Shown here piece by piece: positions 24,497 to 32,141 of a DNA stretch of 41,111 nt; position 1 is the stretch's first letter; every line of letters begins with the position of its first letter. The notes below the pieces were generated by a model that saw nothing but the letters and a program-made list of their open reading frames with translations, was not told the DNA's origin and searched no databases. Position numbers and translations under genes: made by a program. Where the stretch lies: the NCBI GenBank assembly GCA_020054065.1, contig JAGVLX010000070.1, positions 1 through 41,111 on the forward strand. Reading direction: 5' to 3'. The stretch comes from Parachlamydiales bacterium (GTDB lineage Bacteria > Chlamydiota > Chlamydiia > Chlamydiales > JAEYWL01).

Positions 24497-25681
24497 TCAT
24501 GCGATTAAGGAGAAGGCTTTCAAGCGATCAGCGGCCTCAAGGACCTGCTCACGGTGGCCAAAAGCGCTAAACCGCATAAACCCTTCGCCGGCAGGACCAA
24601 ACCCCGATCCCGGTGTCGCGACGAGATGGCACTCTTCCAGCAACTCTTGAAACACTTCCCAGGAATTGCGCCCTTTGAAATCGACCCACAAATAGGGGGC
24701 GTTATCGCCGCCATAGACCGTTAATCCCAGTCCGGTCAAAGCTGATTTAATGATTTGCGCATTCTCCATGTAAAAGCGCGCCAACGCTGTGGTTTCTTGC
24801 TGTCCTTGCGGCTGAAGAATCGCTAACCCCCCTGCTTGAGCGATATTCGATGCGCCATTAAACAGCGTCGTCATGATGCGGTTCCAATCCGCTTTAACGT
24901 AACTGCCATCCTCATACTTCAACTCCTCCGGCACCACCGTCCATCCTAAACGCACCCCGGTAAATCCGGCAATTTTTGAAAAGGAGCTCGTTTCGATCGC
25001 CACCTCGCGGGCGCCAGGGATCTCAAAAATAGAACGTGGCAACGTTGGGTCTTGGATATAGGCTGCGTAAGCCGTATCAAATAAGAGGATCGACTTGTTG
25101 CGCCGGGCGTAATCAACCAATTCCTCTAGTTGTGGACGTGTCGCGACTGCACCGGTCGGATTGTTTGGCGAACAAAAATAGATCACCTCTAAAGGAGGAA
25201 GTTGGGAAATATCAGGAAAGAAACGATTGTGTGGGGTGCACGCCATGAAATGGATGGAGGTGACCCCATGCATGATCGTGCCATCGACATAAACGGGGTA
25301 GGCCGGATCTTGAATTCCTACGGCAATGTCGTCCCCCATTAAGAGCTGGAGTCGCCCAATGTCGCATTTTGCTCCGTCGGAAACAAACACTTCGCTCGGC
25401 TTCACTTGATTGTTGTACAACACCGCAGCGATTTGCTGGCGCAAGTCTTCTCGCCCTTGTTCAGGGCCATATCCGGAGTAAGTCGTCTCTTCTCCCAATT
25501 GCAGGGCAGCTTTGGACATCGCGCGGGAAATGGATGGCGGGATCGGTTCGGTCGTATCGCCAATCCCCAAACTAATCAAGTTTACATCTGGATTTTTTTC
25601 TAAAAACTCTCTCTTCCGCTTTCCGATCTCTGGAAATAGGTAGCCGCGTTTTAATTTTGCTAGATGCTTGTTACGCTTCAT
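24497..25681 (-). CDS. dapL: LL-diaminopimelate aminotransferase
   Basis: PLP aminotransferase that converts tetrahydrodipicolinate directly to LL-diaminopimelate, the shortcut used by Chlamydiae and plants. The 394-residue protein has LISLGIGDTTEPIP, GYGPEQGREDLRQQIA, VFVSDGAKCDIGRLQ, YFCSPNNPTGAV, SSFSKIAGFTGVRLGW with the PLP lysine, and FMRFSAFGHREQ near the C-terminus. Length equals that of Chlamydia DapL. Its start overlaps the lysA stop by 4 bp, so the two are translationally coupled; queF follows after 44 bp. DapF, the next step, is encoded at 19638. Confidence 0.95.
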   Translation of the reverse strand: MKRNKHLAKLKRGYLFPEIGKRKREFLEKNPDVNLISLGIGDTTEPIPPSISRAMSKAALQLGEETTYSGYGPEQGREDLRQQIAAVLYNNQVKPSEVFVSDGAKCDIGRLQLLMGDDIAVGIQDPAYPVYVDGTIMHGVTSIHFMACTPHNRFFPDISQLPPLEVIYFCSPNNPTGAVATRPQLEELVDYARRNKSILLFDTAYAAYIQDPTLPRSIFEIPGAREVAIETSSFSKIAGFTGVRLGWTVVPEELKYEDGSYVKADWNRIMTTLFNGASNIAQAGGLAILQPQGQQETTALARFYMENAQIIKSALTGLGLTVYGGDNAPYLWVDFKGRNSWEVFQELLEECHLVATPGSGFGPAGEGFMRFSAFGHREQVLEAADRLKAFSLIA

Positions 25682-26973
25682 GAGAATACCGCGAATTGTG
25701 TGCCTTTAATTAAATCATCGAATTGTTCCCGCTTCCGGATCAAACACGCTTGCCCGTCCTTGACTAACACCTCGGCCGGGCGCATTTTGCTATTATACTG
25801 CGAACTCATGCTATAGCCATACGCTCCGGCATTCAAGAAAACCAGCTGATCGCCGATCGCCGTCGCCGACGGCAGCATAGCGTCTTTGGCAAACGTATCG
25901 GTGCTCTCGCAAATTTGTCCGACCACATTCACTTTTCTGTCGCAAGGAGCGTTCAGGTTATTTGAATAGAGGATATGATGATACGCGCCGTGCAAAGCGG
26001 GACGCAGTAACGTTTGCATCCCCGCATCAAGCCCGATAAAAGTTTTGTGCGCTTGTTTGATGGAAGCCACCGATGCCACTAAAACCCCCGCATCACACAC
26101 GAGATAACGCCCTGGCTCATGGATTAAAGTGGGTTCCCCCATGTGATATTCTTTTAGCTTCGCTCGTAACGCCCTCACAACCGACTGGGCGACTTGATTC
26201 ACATCGAGCTCCTCTTCTTCAGGACGGTAGGGCACTCCCAACGATCCGCCGATATCAATAAACTCAAACTGAATGCCTAGTTTTTTGGCTAGCGGACCTG
26301 CGATATCTAACAATTTGATCACCACTTGCTCAAAATAGTGTGGATTCAACACATTCGATCCCGTCATCATGTGGATGCCGAACCGCTTCACTCCCCACTC
26401 TTTAGCTTGGGTGTACGCTTTCTCCACATCCGGCTCGATAATTCCAAACTTGGCATCCGGACCGGCGAACACGAGTCCCTTAATACCGCTTTCTCCCATC
26501 CCTGGATTGATCCGAAAGCTCAAAAACTCCGGGATGCTGATCTTTTCTAGCCTGTACAATTGGCTAAGATCTTCCAAATTTAAGCGTGTGCGGTGATCCA
26601 CGGCATAGCGTAGATCGTGATCCGAATTGTACACGCCGGAATACAAAATGCGGTGATCGGGAATCCCCGCCTGTTTAGCGATAAGGATCTCGGGAATACA
26701 GGAGGCATCGGCACCGGCCCCTTCCTCGGCTAGCAGCTTAACGATTGCAGGATTGTTGTTGGCCTTGATCGCGTAGTACACCTCGAAATGGGGGTAGTGG
26801 GCACGGTAGGCGTTCACTAAACGGTGATAATTTTTTTTAATTCGATTGTAGCTATAGACGTAAAGCGGGGTCCCAAAGGTACGAGCCAAATCAGGGATTG
26901 CGATCCCTTCGAGATGCAGGATGCCGTTGCGATGATTGAGTTCGGAAACCGATTTCCAGACGGGTGTGGTCAT
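25678..26973 (-). CDS. lysA: diaminopimelate decarboxylase
   Basis: PLP-dependent decarboxylase that makes L-lysine from meso-diaminopimelate. The 431-residue TIM-barrel protein has VYYAIKANNNPAIVKLLAEEG (PLP lysine), GIHMMTGSNV, FIDIGGSLGVPY, LIHEPGRYLVCDAG, GQICESTDTFA with the conserved Cys-Glu-Ser-x-Asp and NAGAYGYSMSSQYN. ATG 26973 is chosen because GGAGAG lies about 7 bp upstream; in-frame codons further up fall in a repeat hairpin. It heads the operon lysA-dapL-queF-aspS. Pathogenic Chlamydia make meso-diaminopimelate but are not thought to have lysA, so this genome appears able to make lysine itself. Confidence 0.94.
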   Translation of the reverse strand: MTTPVWKSVSELNHRNGILHLEGIAIPDLARTFGTPLYVYSYNRIKKNYHRLVNAYRAHYPHFEVYYAIKANNNPAIVKLLAEEGAGADASCIPEILIAKQAGIPDHRILYSGVYNSDHDLRYAVDHRTRLNLEDLSQLYRLEKISIPEFLSFRINPGMGESGIKGLVFAGPDAKFGIIEPDVEKAYTQAKEWGVKRFGIHMMTGSNVLNPHYFEQVVIKLLDIAGPLAKKLGIQFEFIDIGGSLGVPYRPEEEELDVNQVAQSVVRALRAKLKEYHMGEPTLIHEPGRYLVCDAGVLVASVASIKQAHKTFIGLDAGMQTLLRPALHGAYHHILYSNNLNAPCDRKVNVVGQICESTDTFAKDAMLPSATAIGDQLVFLNAGAYGYSMSSQYNSKMRPAEVLVKDGQACLIRKREQFDDLIKGTQFAVFS

Positions 26974-27009
26974 GAGAGTCTCTCCAGAGGGTCGTTGTGA
27001 AAAAAATAA

Positions 27010-27107
27010 CCACTGGGCCACTGAGACTACAGAGTTAATACGAGGAAATTGAGAAAAGTTATCTCCCCAATCTCACTTCTTTCTCACTGATCTCACTGGC
27101 TCAGTGG
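27010..27107. repeat. CAGAGA/CACTGAG-type inverted repeat
   Basis: CCACTGGGCCACTGAGA (27010-27026) pairs with TCTCACTGGCTCAGTGG (27091-27107) at 15 of 17 positions, enclosing further CTCACT-rich units. It lies in the divergent region upstream of lysA, so it is not in a terminator position. It resembles the element at 29997-30098 and the remnant at 12411-12448. From here to 27231 the DNA is very AT-rich, with no gene seen. Confidence 0.6.
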
Positions 27108-27231
27108 TGTATTGTACACAAAGCCTTGAATTTATCATAAATTTATTTTAATAGTGTTTTAATTGCTTTTAATGGTCAGATTTATTAAAATTATGCATTA
27201 AATTAATACAAACTTAATATTACAGGTAATT

Positions 27232-27978
27232 ATGCCGTACAAAGTTGATGTCATTGGTAATCGAATCGATCGAGCTCTTTGGAGGAAAACCGAAAAAATG
27301 GCCGAGCGTTCTCCCTTCATCGCGCGGTTCATGGTGGTGCCGATCTTCACCAAAAACTTAGCGAGAACTGCCTTAAGAGAGCCTTGCCTCCTCGTCGAAG
27401 ATGTTGCCCTGGCAATCATCTATACGCTTAAAACGATCAAGATGTTAAACCATGCCGATGCACCGGGCTTCAAAAAAGCCGGCTTGCATGTATGCTACGC
27501 TGTAGCCCGCATTCCGCTAGCCCCGTTCAAAGTCTTAATCTTCTGCGTTGATAACACTGTCTATTGCGTACAGATCATCGTTTCCCCATTGCGTACTGCA
27601 AGGATGTATCGAGCAGAAGTCAAGATTGAGATCTTGCTCGAGCAAAACTATAACGAGTTTCAAAAGGTGTGCGCGAGAGAGTTTTATGAAAAGTTTAAAA
27701 AATTGGTCAAACAAGCCACTTACGACGAGTTAAAAACTCATGTGCACGGAATCTTCAAGAACACGACTAAAAGACAATTTGAATTGATTTTAGGTAAGAA
27801 GTCCCTGAAACATCTTGAAATCACCTCTCAAAGAGATGTAGCGCTTAGAACCCACTCAAAAGAGCGCAGACAAGTCGAAGTGCAGTTTAGAGCCATTACC
27901 CTGAAAAACCTGATCGATGCGCAAGAGAATCAAATCGACACGATCAAGTTTACGTACGATCCAACTTTAAGAGTCTAG
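27232..27978 (+). CDS. hypothetical protein with two hydrophobic segments
   Basis: Not recognised. 248 residues. Two hydrophobic stretches (about 63-82 and 96-123, the latter AVARIPLAPFKVLIFC and following) may insert in or associate with membrane; the C-terminal half (125-248) is hydrophilic, basic and helical. The composition recalls families of unknown proteins in environmental Chlamydiae, but no motif supports a function. An inclusion-membrane-type role would be conceivable from the paired hydrophobic segments, yet these are short and separated, so this is weak. The region upstream is AT-rich with a short AGG as the only ribosome-binding hint. No neighbour in the same orientation; a palindrome-rich gap follows. 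Confidence 0.5.
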   Translation: MPYKVDVIGNRIDRALWRKTEKMAERSPFIARFMVVPIFTKNLARTALREPCLLVEDVALAIIYTLKTIKMLNHADAPGFKKAGLHVCYAVARIPLAPFKVLIFCVDNTVYCVQIIVSPLRTARMYRAEVKIEILLEQNYNEFQKVCAREFYEKFKKLVKQATYDELKTHVHGIFKNTTKRQFELILGKKSLKHLEITSQRDVALRTHSKERRQVEVQFRAITLKNLIDAQENQIDTIKFTYDPTLRV

Positions 27979-28057
27979 GAAGCCTGAAGTATTTGGAGGG
28001 GGCAACTTATTCTTACACTTAGACACATCTTTTTATCCTAACAAGGCATACTTTACC

Positions 28058-28207
28058 GTGCGCGAAGCGCACCTTGGAGTGCGGCGCTCGGAGAGCGCAT
28101 TTTTGCATTACGTGCTCCGCGCTATTTAAAAGCTGCACAGAGCGCAGCACTCCAAAGATCTCGCTGCGCTGGATCGAAATTTAAAAGAACAAGTTGCCGC
28201 ACTCCAA
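28058..28207. repeat. cluster of nested short palindromes
   Basis: The 235-bp gap between convergent genes (27979-28213) holds an outer 12-bp perfect inverted repeat (TTGGAGTGCGGC at 28074-28085 with GCCGCACTCCAA at 28196-28207). Inside or next to it are small GC-rich hairpins: GTGCGC-GAA-GCGCAC (28058-28072), GCGCTC-GGA-GAGCGC (28084-28098) and GCTGC-GCAGC (28132-28148). Related GAGCGC/GCGCTC and GCACTCC words recur. It resembles a composite REP-like element; no transposase is present. Confidence 0.6.
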
Positions 28208-28213
28208 ATTTAA

Positions 28214-28747
28214 TTATCTCTTTCCACTCTTGATGAGCCCATCCAATTCTTTTTGATAGAACTTTTTGAGATTCGGCTCTTTCGTGAGATCAATCACAAT
28301 AGCCGGGCTGTCCACCTGTTGCTGGCGATACATCTCAAACAGCGACAACACTAAAATCTTCCCATCCATGCATTGCATAGAATAGTTTAACAAATGAGGA
28401 ACGCGATACACCTCAACCTGCGGGGTGGTTCCCAGCGGCTCATAGGTGTGTCTGATTTTACTTTTGAGCTCCTCCGCTTGATTGGCGGGGAACAACCGTA
28501 AGATTTCAGAAAGAACTCGCGGATCGGATTCATCCGCAAAGAAAAAGCGAATTTTCGCTTCCGGGTTTTTCAGCAACCTCTGAAGGGTTAAGATATGTTG
28601 GTTGGTCCACTTATCCCAGTAGTAGACCACAATATCTAAAGTGGTTTTTGCATGGCTTAGCAAATTATCCCACGGCACCTCGCGGTAGGAGGGATAAAAT
28701 CCAAGCAATCCTTCCCGTGCAGCAGTCGGAGCAAGTGTATGTTTCAT
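28214..28747 (-). CDS. hypothetical protein, possibly PLD-like fold without HKD motif
   Basis: Not recognised with certainty. 177 residues, soluble. The segment LLSHAKTTLDIVVYYWDKWT, then a helix and AKIRFFFADESD, followed later by SMQCMDGKILVLSLFEMY, has the strand-helix rhythm and the late MDGKILVLS element of phospholipase D-like domains, but the catalytic HxKxxxxD motif is absent. If the fold assignment holds, it would be a non-catalytic member. It is transcribed toward the palindrome cluster and lies about 100 bp downstream of the small membrane protein gene on the same strand. No regulatory site was seen in the 28748-28850 gap beyond AT-rich sequence. Confidence 0.5.
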   Translation of the reverse strand: MKHTLAPTAAREGLLGFYPSYREVPWDNLLSHAKTTLDIVVYYWDKWTNQHILTLQRLLKNPEAKIRFFFADESDPRVLSEILRLFPANQAEELKSKIRHTYEPLGTTPQVEVYRVPHLLNYSMQCMDGKILVLSLFEMYRQQQVDSPAIVIDLTKEPNLKKFYQKELDGLIKSGKR

Positions 28748-28850
28748 CTTAACTTCCTCAAAATAACATTTTAGATGCTAAGATTAACCATTAGGGAATT
28801 TTTTTAAAGCAAATACCCTTGCTTTTCCGATGCTGTATTTCAGCGCATGT

Positions 28851-29243
28851 TTATCCTCCTAGATAAGCTCCTAAGCCGAAACCTACGTAGGTCAAAAAGG
28901 CGCCTAATACAAACGTGACGACGCCAAACAAGTAGGTTTGCCCTTTGACCGATTCTTCAAAACCTTGAATGCGGTCCGGTGCATACAGCCGAAAGAGACC
29001 TTTAACCACCATTAGGACACCTAGGATCGGGAATACCACTTTCCAGGTAGCGTCAACATGCGGGTAGGCAAGAACGACAGCTACACCGAATAGGATATTC
29101 AGGGCTCCCGTAAGGGCTAATAGGGCCGGATTGCTATAAACGTTACCGATGACTTTAGCAACCGAATCTTTACAGAAGATAAAAGGGCTGACTAACAAAA
29201 GATACACGCCCAATAGACGTGCTAGAAACACCGTTACATCCAT
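28851..29243 (-). CDS. small four-helix integral membrane protein
   Basis: 130 residues with four predicted membrane helices (about 4-24, 38-60, 65-84, 104-125) joined by short loops and a single basic loop (RLYAPDRIQGFEES). No enzyme motif is seen; it resembles small DUF-type membrane proteins of unknown role. The start is supported by AAGGAGG immediately upstream on the minus strand, one of the better ribosome-binding sites in the window. The divergent gene at 29377 shares the AT-rich upstream region, which contains an imperfect palindrome TGTAG...CTACA (29291-29311) that might be an operator; this is only a suggestion. Confidence 0.65.
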   Translation of the reverse strand: MDVTVFLARLLGVYLLLVSPFIFCKDSVAKVIGNVYSNPALLALTGALNILFGVAVVLAYPHVDATWKVVFPILGVLMVVKGLFRLYAPDRIQGFEESVKGQTYLFGVVTFVLGAFLTYVGFGLGAYLGG

Positions 29244-29376
29244 ATTAACCTCCTTGTGAAAGCTATAAAAGTGGATGTAAGAGATATTAATGTAGACTCA
29301 ATTAGCCTACACTTATATTATATAATAAAACGAATTATTTGACTAATTATCAACGATTTATTTACTCGAGGTGAAA

Positions 29377-29979
29377 ATGTTTAAATCCTATTTTATGTGG
29401 GCATTTGCAGCTTTGGCAATGAGTGCTGGAGCCGCGCAAGCCGAGGTGATCAGTTCCCCCCTTCAGCAGCTGATTAACGAAGAAATTACGCAGCATGAAA
29501 AGCTATTGTCAACTGAATTGGAAGCTAACTTTGAGACAAGAGGCTCTGAACACGACACGGTGAATTGGAAATTTTACGATTCCCTCGTTGGTAAGGCGAC
29601 CGTTCTTTATTATTTCCCTTCCTTGCTTAATAATGATTATAAGACTAACAAGGCGGGATTCGTACGTAAGGCGCTCAACAATGAGTTTGGTTACGTGATC
29701 TTAGGTGTGGTCAAGCCCAGCAGCGTCTCTGAACAGCAGTTGATTGATGATCTCAACAAAAAATTCACCATTGTATCCGAAAATAAATTCACGCAAGATG
29801 GTAAAACCCATTATGACGTTGTGGCTAAAATCACGGTTCAAGGAACAACGGTACATAAAAAAGAGCGGTACACTTTCTACAAAGGGAACGCCTACGTGCT
29901 AGTGACTTTTACGTCAGATTCGTTCGACACGCTACACCACGATTTCTTGATTCAGTCGTTCAAAATCATTCATCCATAA
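29377..29979 (+). CDS. exported protein of unknown function
   Basis: 200 residues with a textbook signal peptide (MFKSYFMWAFAALAMSAGAAQA, cleavage expected after AQA), so periplasmic or secreted. The mature part is hydrophilic with mixed alpha/beta pattern and no cysteines: RGSEHDTVNWKFYDSLVGKA, NNEFGYVILGVVKPS, TIVSENKFTQDGKTHYDVVAK, KERYTFYKGNAYVLVTFTSDS. The C-terminal part, with alternating strands ending in a helix (LHHDFLIQSFKII), recalls small periplasmic domains of the SCP or Mog1/PsbP kind, but this is a loose analogy. ATG 29377 is preferred over GTG 29371 because GAGGTG at 29368-29373 then serves as the ribosome-binding site. A palindromic hairpin follows the stop. Confidence 0.68.
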   Translation: MFKSYFMWAFAALAMSAGAAQAEVISSPLQQLINEEITQHEKLLSTELEANFETRGSEHDTVNWKFYDSLVGKATVLYYFPSLLNNDYKTNKAGFVRKALNNEFGYVILGVVKPSSVSEQQLIDDLNKKFTIVSENKFTQDGKTHYDVVAKITVQGTTVHKKERYTFYKGNAYVLVTFTSDSFDTLHHDFLIQSFKIIHP

Positions 29980-29996
29980 TATTTCCAAGGCAGGGA

Positions 29997-30098
29997 TTAA
30001 CGACAGAGACACAGAGATAATTTTCAATCACGAAATAACACTGATGACCAGTCATCAGTGTTATTTCGTATTTCTCTGTGTCTCTGTGTCTCTGTGGT
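29997..30098. repeat. nested palindrome with CAGAGACACAGAG arms
   Basis: Perfect 18-bp inverted repeat with a 2-nt centre (CGAAATAACACTGATGAC at 30031-30048 with its complement at 30051-30068), flanked by imperfect arms TTAACGACAGAGACACAGAG (29997-30016) and CTCTGTG units of 8-bp period ending in GGTTAA (30070-30098). It lies just after the exported-protein gene and could end its transcript. The outer units match the elements at 12.4 and 27.0 kb; the inner palindrome is unique in this window. Confidence 0.8.
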
Positions 30099-30190
30099 TA
30101 ATTATAGTTAATTAAGATAATCCTTTGCAAAACAAGGCATTAGAAAAAAATTTGTCTTAAGGCTTGTATTCTCATCCAAAAGGTGCCATA

Positions 30191-30231
30191 ACCATAGAGT
30201 GGTATTTTCTAAAAATCTTAACCACTTTTTT
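30191..30231 (+). terminator. terminator-like hairpin in the leader of the next gene
   Basis: AGTGGT (30198-30203) pairs with ACCACT (30221-30226), followed by six T residues (30226-30231), only a few bases before the GAGGT ribosome-binding site of the gene at 30243. An alternative hairpin, ACCA (30191-30194) with TGGT (30200-30203), would compete with it. It may be a terminator for upstream transcription or a leader attenuator. Confidence 0.4.
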
Positions 30232-30242
30232 CGTGAGGTTAT

Positions 30243-30998
30243 ATGGAAAGTGCTGCAATTCCTGGATGTCACACTACGGCCTTAATGCCATCCGCATCCA
30301 GCCAGCCGATGGGGGCTTTAATCACAGCAGATGACTCTGTAATGGTCACGGGACATGCTGTCGTCCTATTTAGCGAATATTATCCACAACAATCTCCAAG
30401 ATGCTCTCCTGGATATGTCATTCCCAACCCCAACCCATTAGAAATTGAATGTGCGATTAAGCCCTGGAAAGACACGGAAAAAGATCTAGCTTTATTGGCC
30501 GCAACGATGCCCGAGATCTCCGGTGCAATGGTAGCTGTTCACCATGCCCTGACACGCCTGCAACAGGCTCATGAACCACGACAAAAACTGAAACTCTATC
30601 TCGACGAAGATGAGCAAAATGAATTAAAAGGAATGCTCACAGCAGTACGCGACAGCATTGCGAAATTAAATGGTTTTCTGATGGAAAAAAATTTGCCTAC
30701 AGTCAAATTGACTTGGGGTGATCCCGGAGATTCGGTCACCAAAGATTTTGTCATGATAGAAAAACAGCTAAGCTGTGCTGAACAAGCGATGCGCATTTGC
30801 GGAAAGGTCATGACCAATACGGGGGCTGTAATAAAAGGAACCGCTGATGTAGCGGTAAATTATGGCGTGCCCCTCGCACAAACCGCAGGAGTTGGCTACC
30901 TAGTTGCAACTAACGGCTCGACTACTCTAGTTTACGAGCTCATAAAAACCGTCGCTTCGCTAACCTATAAAATTCTCAAGTCTACGGTGCTCAAGTAA
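30243..30998 (+). CDS. hypothetical protein, candidate effector
   Basis: Not recognised. 251 residues. The N-terminal 40 are rich in Ala, Ser, Thr and Pro without a classical signal peptide. The middle (about 80-200) is helical and may form a bundle (EISGAMVAVHHALTRLQQAH, LKGMLTAVRDSIAKLNGFLM, MIEKQLSCAEQAMRICGKVM). The C-terminus (about 205-250) is moderately hydrophobic (VPLAQTAGVGYLVATNGSTT, VASLTYKIL). The unstructured small-residue N-terminus is compatible with type III secretion but does not prove it. GAGGT upstream supports the start. Its last 8 bp overlap the convergent PEP-CTERM gene, an unusually tight arrangement. Confidence 0.5.
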   Translation: MESAAIPGCHTTALMPSASSQPMGALITADDSVMVTGHAVVLFSEYYPQQSPRCSPGYVIPNPNPLEIECAIKPWKDTEKDLALLAATMPEISGAMVAVHHALTRLQQAHEPRQKLKLYLDEDEQNELKGMLTAVRDSIAKLNGFLMEKNLPTVKLTWGDPGDSVTKDFVMIEKQLSCAEQAMRICGKVMTNTGAVIKGTADVAVNYGVPLAQTAGVGYLVATNGSTTLVYELIKTVASLTYKILKSTVLK

Positions 30999-31674
30999 CC
31001 GTAGACTTTTTCCACCAGCGGCGTGCGCCAACCATCGATAAGGCCGAGCCTAAGATAAGTAATGTCCCTGGCTCAGGAATAGCGACTGAAGCAAACTTCA
31101 TGTTTGGTCCAAACCATCCGTAGGTCAGTGGAGGATCGACGCTATGCTCAACGAAGTCAGGATAGACCAAATTGTTTAGCGTATTGGCTTTCTCCCGGTT
31201 TTCGATAAAGGTGATTTGCGGAGCAAATGCTAGGTCGAAGGGGTCGTGGGTATACTTATCCACCGGATTGCCCGGATTATACCCCACCACCGCACTAAGG
31301 ACATAATCGCCGGCCGGCAAGATCAACGGCGTGATCGGATTAAACCGAAATAATCCTTCTAACGGATCGCTATTGCTGACCGTGGTCGAAGTCAATAAGG
31401 TTCCGTCAACTTTATATAGGCCCACTTCATGACTCTGAAGCAATCCGTCGCCATTGTCATCAAAGATACCCAATTGGGTGACTTGCAAGGGCTGGATCGT
31501 TGTAAAGCGGAATCCTAAATTAAATCCTCCGGCATTATTGCTAAAACTGATCGTAAAGGCCGGATTCACTTGTGAAAATTGCACAGCAGTCGTTTCAGCA
31601 GCGTTCAGCGAAAAAAATGGAAGGGCTAGCAGACTGCAAAATAAGATTAAATTAAGTTTCTTCATACACATCAT
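30991..31674 (-). CDS. PEP-CTERM exported protein with EF-hand-like calcium loop
   Basis: 227 residues. The N-terminus is a signal peptide (MKKLNLILFCSLLALPFFSL). The mature domain is beta-rich (FNLGFRFTTIQPLQVTQLGI) and carries FDDNGDGLLQSHE: Asp72, Asn74, Asp76, Gly77 and Glu83 fit the canonical 12-residue EF-hand loop. The C-terminus, from residue 200, is IPEPGTLLILGSALSMVGA followed by RRWWKK: the PEP motif, hydrophobic helix and Arg-rich tail of the PEP-CTERM sorting signal recognised by exosortases. The domain resembles other PEP-CTERM proteins annotated only by this tail. Its ATG overlaps the stop of the upstream secreted-protein gene (ATGA), so the pair is an operon. No exosortase gene is in the window. 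Confidence 0.82.
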   Translation of the reverse strand: MMCMKKLNLILFCSLLALPFFSLNAAETTAVQFSQVNPAFTISFSNNAGGFNLGFRFTTIQPLQVTQLGIFDDNGDGLLQSHEVGLYKVDGTLLTSTTVSNSDPLEGLFRFNPITPLILPAGDYVLSAVVGYNPGNPVDKYTHDPFDLAFAPQITFIENREKANTLNNLVYPDFVEHSVDPPLTYGWFGPNMKFASVAIPEPGTLLILGSALSMVGARRWWKKSTVT

Positions 31675-32057
31675 GATTTTTTATTTTTATCATTCGCACA
31701 TAGAGCCGGGACGGGCGGGACATAACTATCAGCTACCCATTGAACTTTGCGAGGATCTACATCTGGGAATGTGTAGATAGTAAAATTTCCGTTCGTTTTG
31801 ACCGAACGAGCTGATGTATAAAGTTTCGTTTCGCCTCCCCATGCCACAACACATGCATTAATATAAACGCTTGAAGGACAGCCGTTATAAAACCGGATCA
31901 CTTTTTGTCCGTTCAATTGTGTTCCCCCATCATACACTTTGACACACCCATTGTAATTGAGTGGAGCAACAATGTATTCCTCTTTCACATCTCCCATCAG
32001 GCTTGATCCAATTAACAGAAATCCACCCAGCATCAAAGAGATTAAAATAGAGTTCAT
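31671..32057 (-). CDS. small exported cysteine-containing protein
   Basis: Not recognised. 128 residues with a signal peptide (MNSILISLMLGGFLLIGSSLMG). The mature part has four Cys (NGCVKVYDGG, YNGCPSSVYINACVVAW, PALCAND) that could form two disulfides in the periplasm, and a beta-rich pattern. ATG 32057 is preferred over an upstream in-frame codon because GAGGTG lies 5 bp before it and the signal peptide begins there. It overlaps the PEP-CTERM gene by 4 bp, so the two products probably work together at the cell surface; this is inference from coupling alone. Its 5' leader can form competing short hairpins (ACCTG/CAGGT and GGCAG/CTGCC). Confidence 0.65.
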   Translation of the reverse strand: MNSILISLMLGGFLLIGSSLMGDVKEEYIVAPLNYNGCVKVYDGGTQLNGQKVIRFYNGCPSSVYINACVVAWGGETKLYTSARSVKTNGNFTIYTFPDVDPRKVQWVADSYVPPVPALCANDKNKKS

Positions 32058-32141
32058 GTGGCACCTCGTCTTTGAGGCAGACACCTGCCCCAGGTAAGAG
32101 ATCTATACCTATTATAACATATCAAGTATATATTTGAAGTT

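Noticed and set aside
26974..27021. Longer N-terminus for LysA starting at GTG 27021
   Set aside because: It falls in the repeat arm and has no ribosome-binding site, whereas ATG 26973 has GGAGAG at good spacing.
28058..28207. Inverted repeats as ends of an insertion sequence
   Set aside because: Only about 110 bp lies between the 12-bp arms, with no transposase frame and no clear target-site duplication.
28214..28747. Active phospholipase D
   Set aside because: No HxKxxxxD motif is present; only a general fold resemblance remains.
32060..32141. TPP riboswitch upstream of thiamine pyrophosphokinase
   Set aside because: The upstream region is too short and lacks the conserved CTGAGA and ACCTGA-type core in the needed arrangement.
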